From an uncultured Actinomycetes bacterium (GTDB lineage: Bacteria > Actinomycetota > Actinomycetes > Mycobacteriales > Mycobacteriaceae): 54,336 nt of DNA. Below are positions 54,148 to 54,336 of the stretch, piece by piece. The notes below the pieces were generated by a model. It had not been told where the DNA came from, did not search any database, and worked only from the letters and a program-made list of their open reading frames with translations. Location of the stretch: assembly GCA_903884065.1 (NCBI GenBank), contig CAISDL010000051.1, forward strand, positions 1-54,336, read 5' to 3'. How positions within the stretch are numbered: the first letter of the stretch is position 1; every line of letters begins with the position of its first letter. Position numbers and translations under genes: made by a program.

Positions 54148-54336
54148 AGAAGTCCATACCGCCCATGCCACCGCTCGGGTCGCCCGCGGGAGCGGACGCC
54201 TTCTCCGGCTTGTCGGCGACGACGGCCTCGGTCGTCAGGAACAGCGCCGCGATGGACGCCGCGTTCTGCAGCGCCGAGCGGGTGACCTTGACCGGGTCGG
54301 CGACGCCGGCCTTGAGCAGATCCTCGTACTCGTTGG
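54146..54336 (-). CDS. groEL2: Chaperonin GroEL2, C-terminal end (partial)
   Basis: Only the last 62 or 63 residues are visible. They read [20 protein letters not shown], then [19 protein letters not shown] and [17 protein letters not shown], ending GGMGGMDF. The Gly/Met-rich tail (not a His-rich tail) identifies the essential housekeeping GroEL2 rather than GroEL1. Stop TAA at 54146-54148 is followed by the 18-bp repeats and a strong terminator. The coding region continues beyond the window. Confidence 0.96.
   Translation of the reverse strand, partial: NEYEDLLKAGVADPVKVTRSALQNAASIAALFLTTEAVVADKPEKASAPAGDPSGGMGGMDF

Overview
The window is a stretch of a mycobacterial chromosome, most likely a fast-growing, non-tuberculous Mycobacterium (Mycolicibacterium). 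The evidence is high GC, frequent GTG starts, many TANNNT -10 boxes 6 to 8 nt before start codons (leaderless transcripts), and lineage-typical genes: mshA, hbhA, a mycolic acid methyltransferase, senX3-regX3, ramB, icl1, and a GroEL tail ending GGMGGMDF. From memory, gene order follows the M. tuberculosis Rv0514 to Rv0440 segment in reverse, with some neighbours missing (mmpS2/mmpL2, cmaA2, deoC, an aldehyde dehydrogenase beside DUF779) and others inserted.

Layout. 1-3162: a truncated copper-type P-ATPase preceded by three small membrane-protein genes; its promoter and a CsoR-type operator lie in the 3' end of the preceding gene. 3240-8812: tetrapyrrole operon hemA-hemC-hemD-hemB plus a membrane protein. 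9053-13463: glutaredoxin-like protein, serB1, a hydratase-fold protein, an acyltransferase, a GalE-like SDR, tiny ribosomal protein bS22 and an excisionase-type HTH protein. 13604-18304: proC, a thioesterase-like protein, a TIM-barrel epimerase-like protein, an acidic membrane protein and ppx1. 18347-23748: a Cys-rich unknown, regX3-senX3, gpm1, a YbjN protein and mshA. 23783-28452: ROK regulator, SDR, L,D-transpeptidase and murB. 28479-32105: two DUF2505 paralogues, a methyltransferase-like protein, a nitrilase and a DUF2993 protein. 32125-37131: DUF2599, DUF2516, hbhA, an XRE regulator, DUF445, TetR and PPK2. 37132-37472: decayed fragments of an anti-sigma-type ATPase and a tyrosine recombinase. 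37469-45573: umaA-like, fadB2, icl1, acyl-ACP thioesterase, ramB, a CMD protein and lpdC. 45628-49320: membrane proteins, DUF779 and prolyl oligopeptidase. 49326-53019: metallopeptidase lipoprotein, PAP2, DinB and D-aminoacylase-type amidohydrolase. 53039-54036: a DUF559 endonuclease-like gene bracketed by two 56-bp palindromic elements. 54061-54336: bidirectional terminator, an 18-bp tandem repeat and the 3' end of groEL2.

Themes. Genes for haem, phosphate/polyphosphate (senX3-regX3, ppx1, ppk2), mycothiol (mshA), cell wall (murB, L,D-transpeptidase) and fatty-acid/glyoxylate use (icl1, fadB2, ramB, lpdC) sit together. The most unusual observations are the DUF559 cassette with matching palindromes, the 9-bp-phased repeats shared by the icl1 and ramB upstream regions, the copper promoter embedded in a neighbouring gene, and a bidirectional promoter with interlocking -10 boxes between murB and a DUF2505 gene. 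No rRNA, tRNA, CRISPR array or intact insertion sequence was seen. Family names were assigned by recognition, not by database search.
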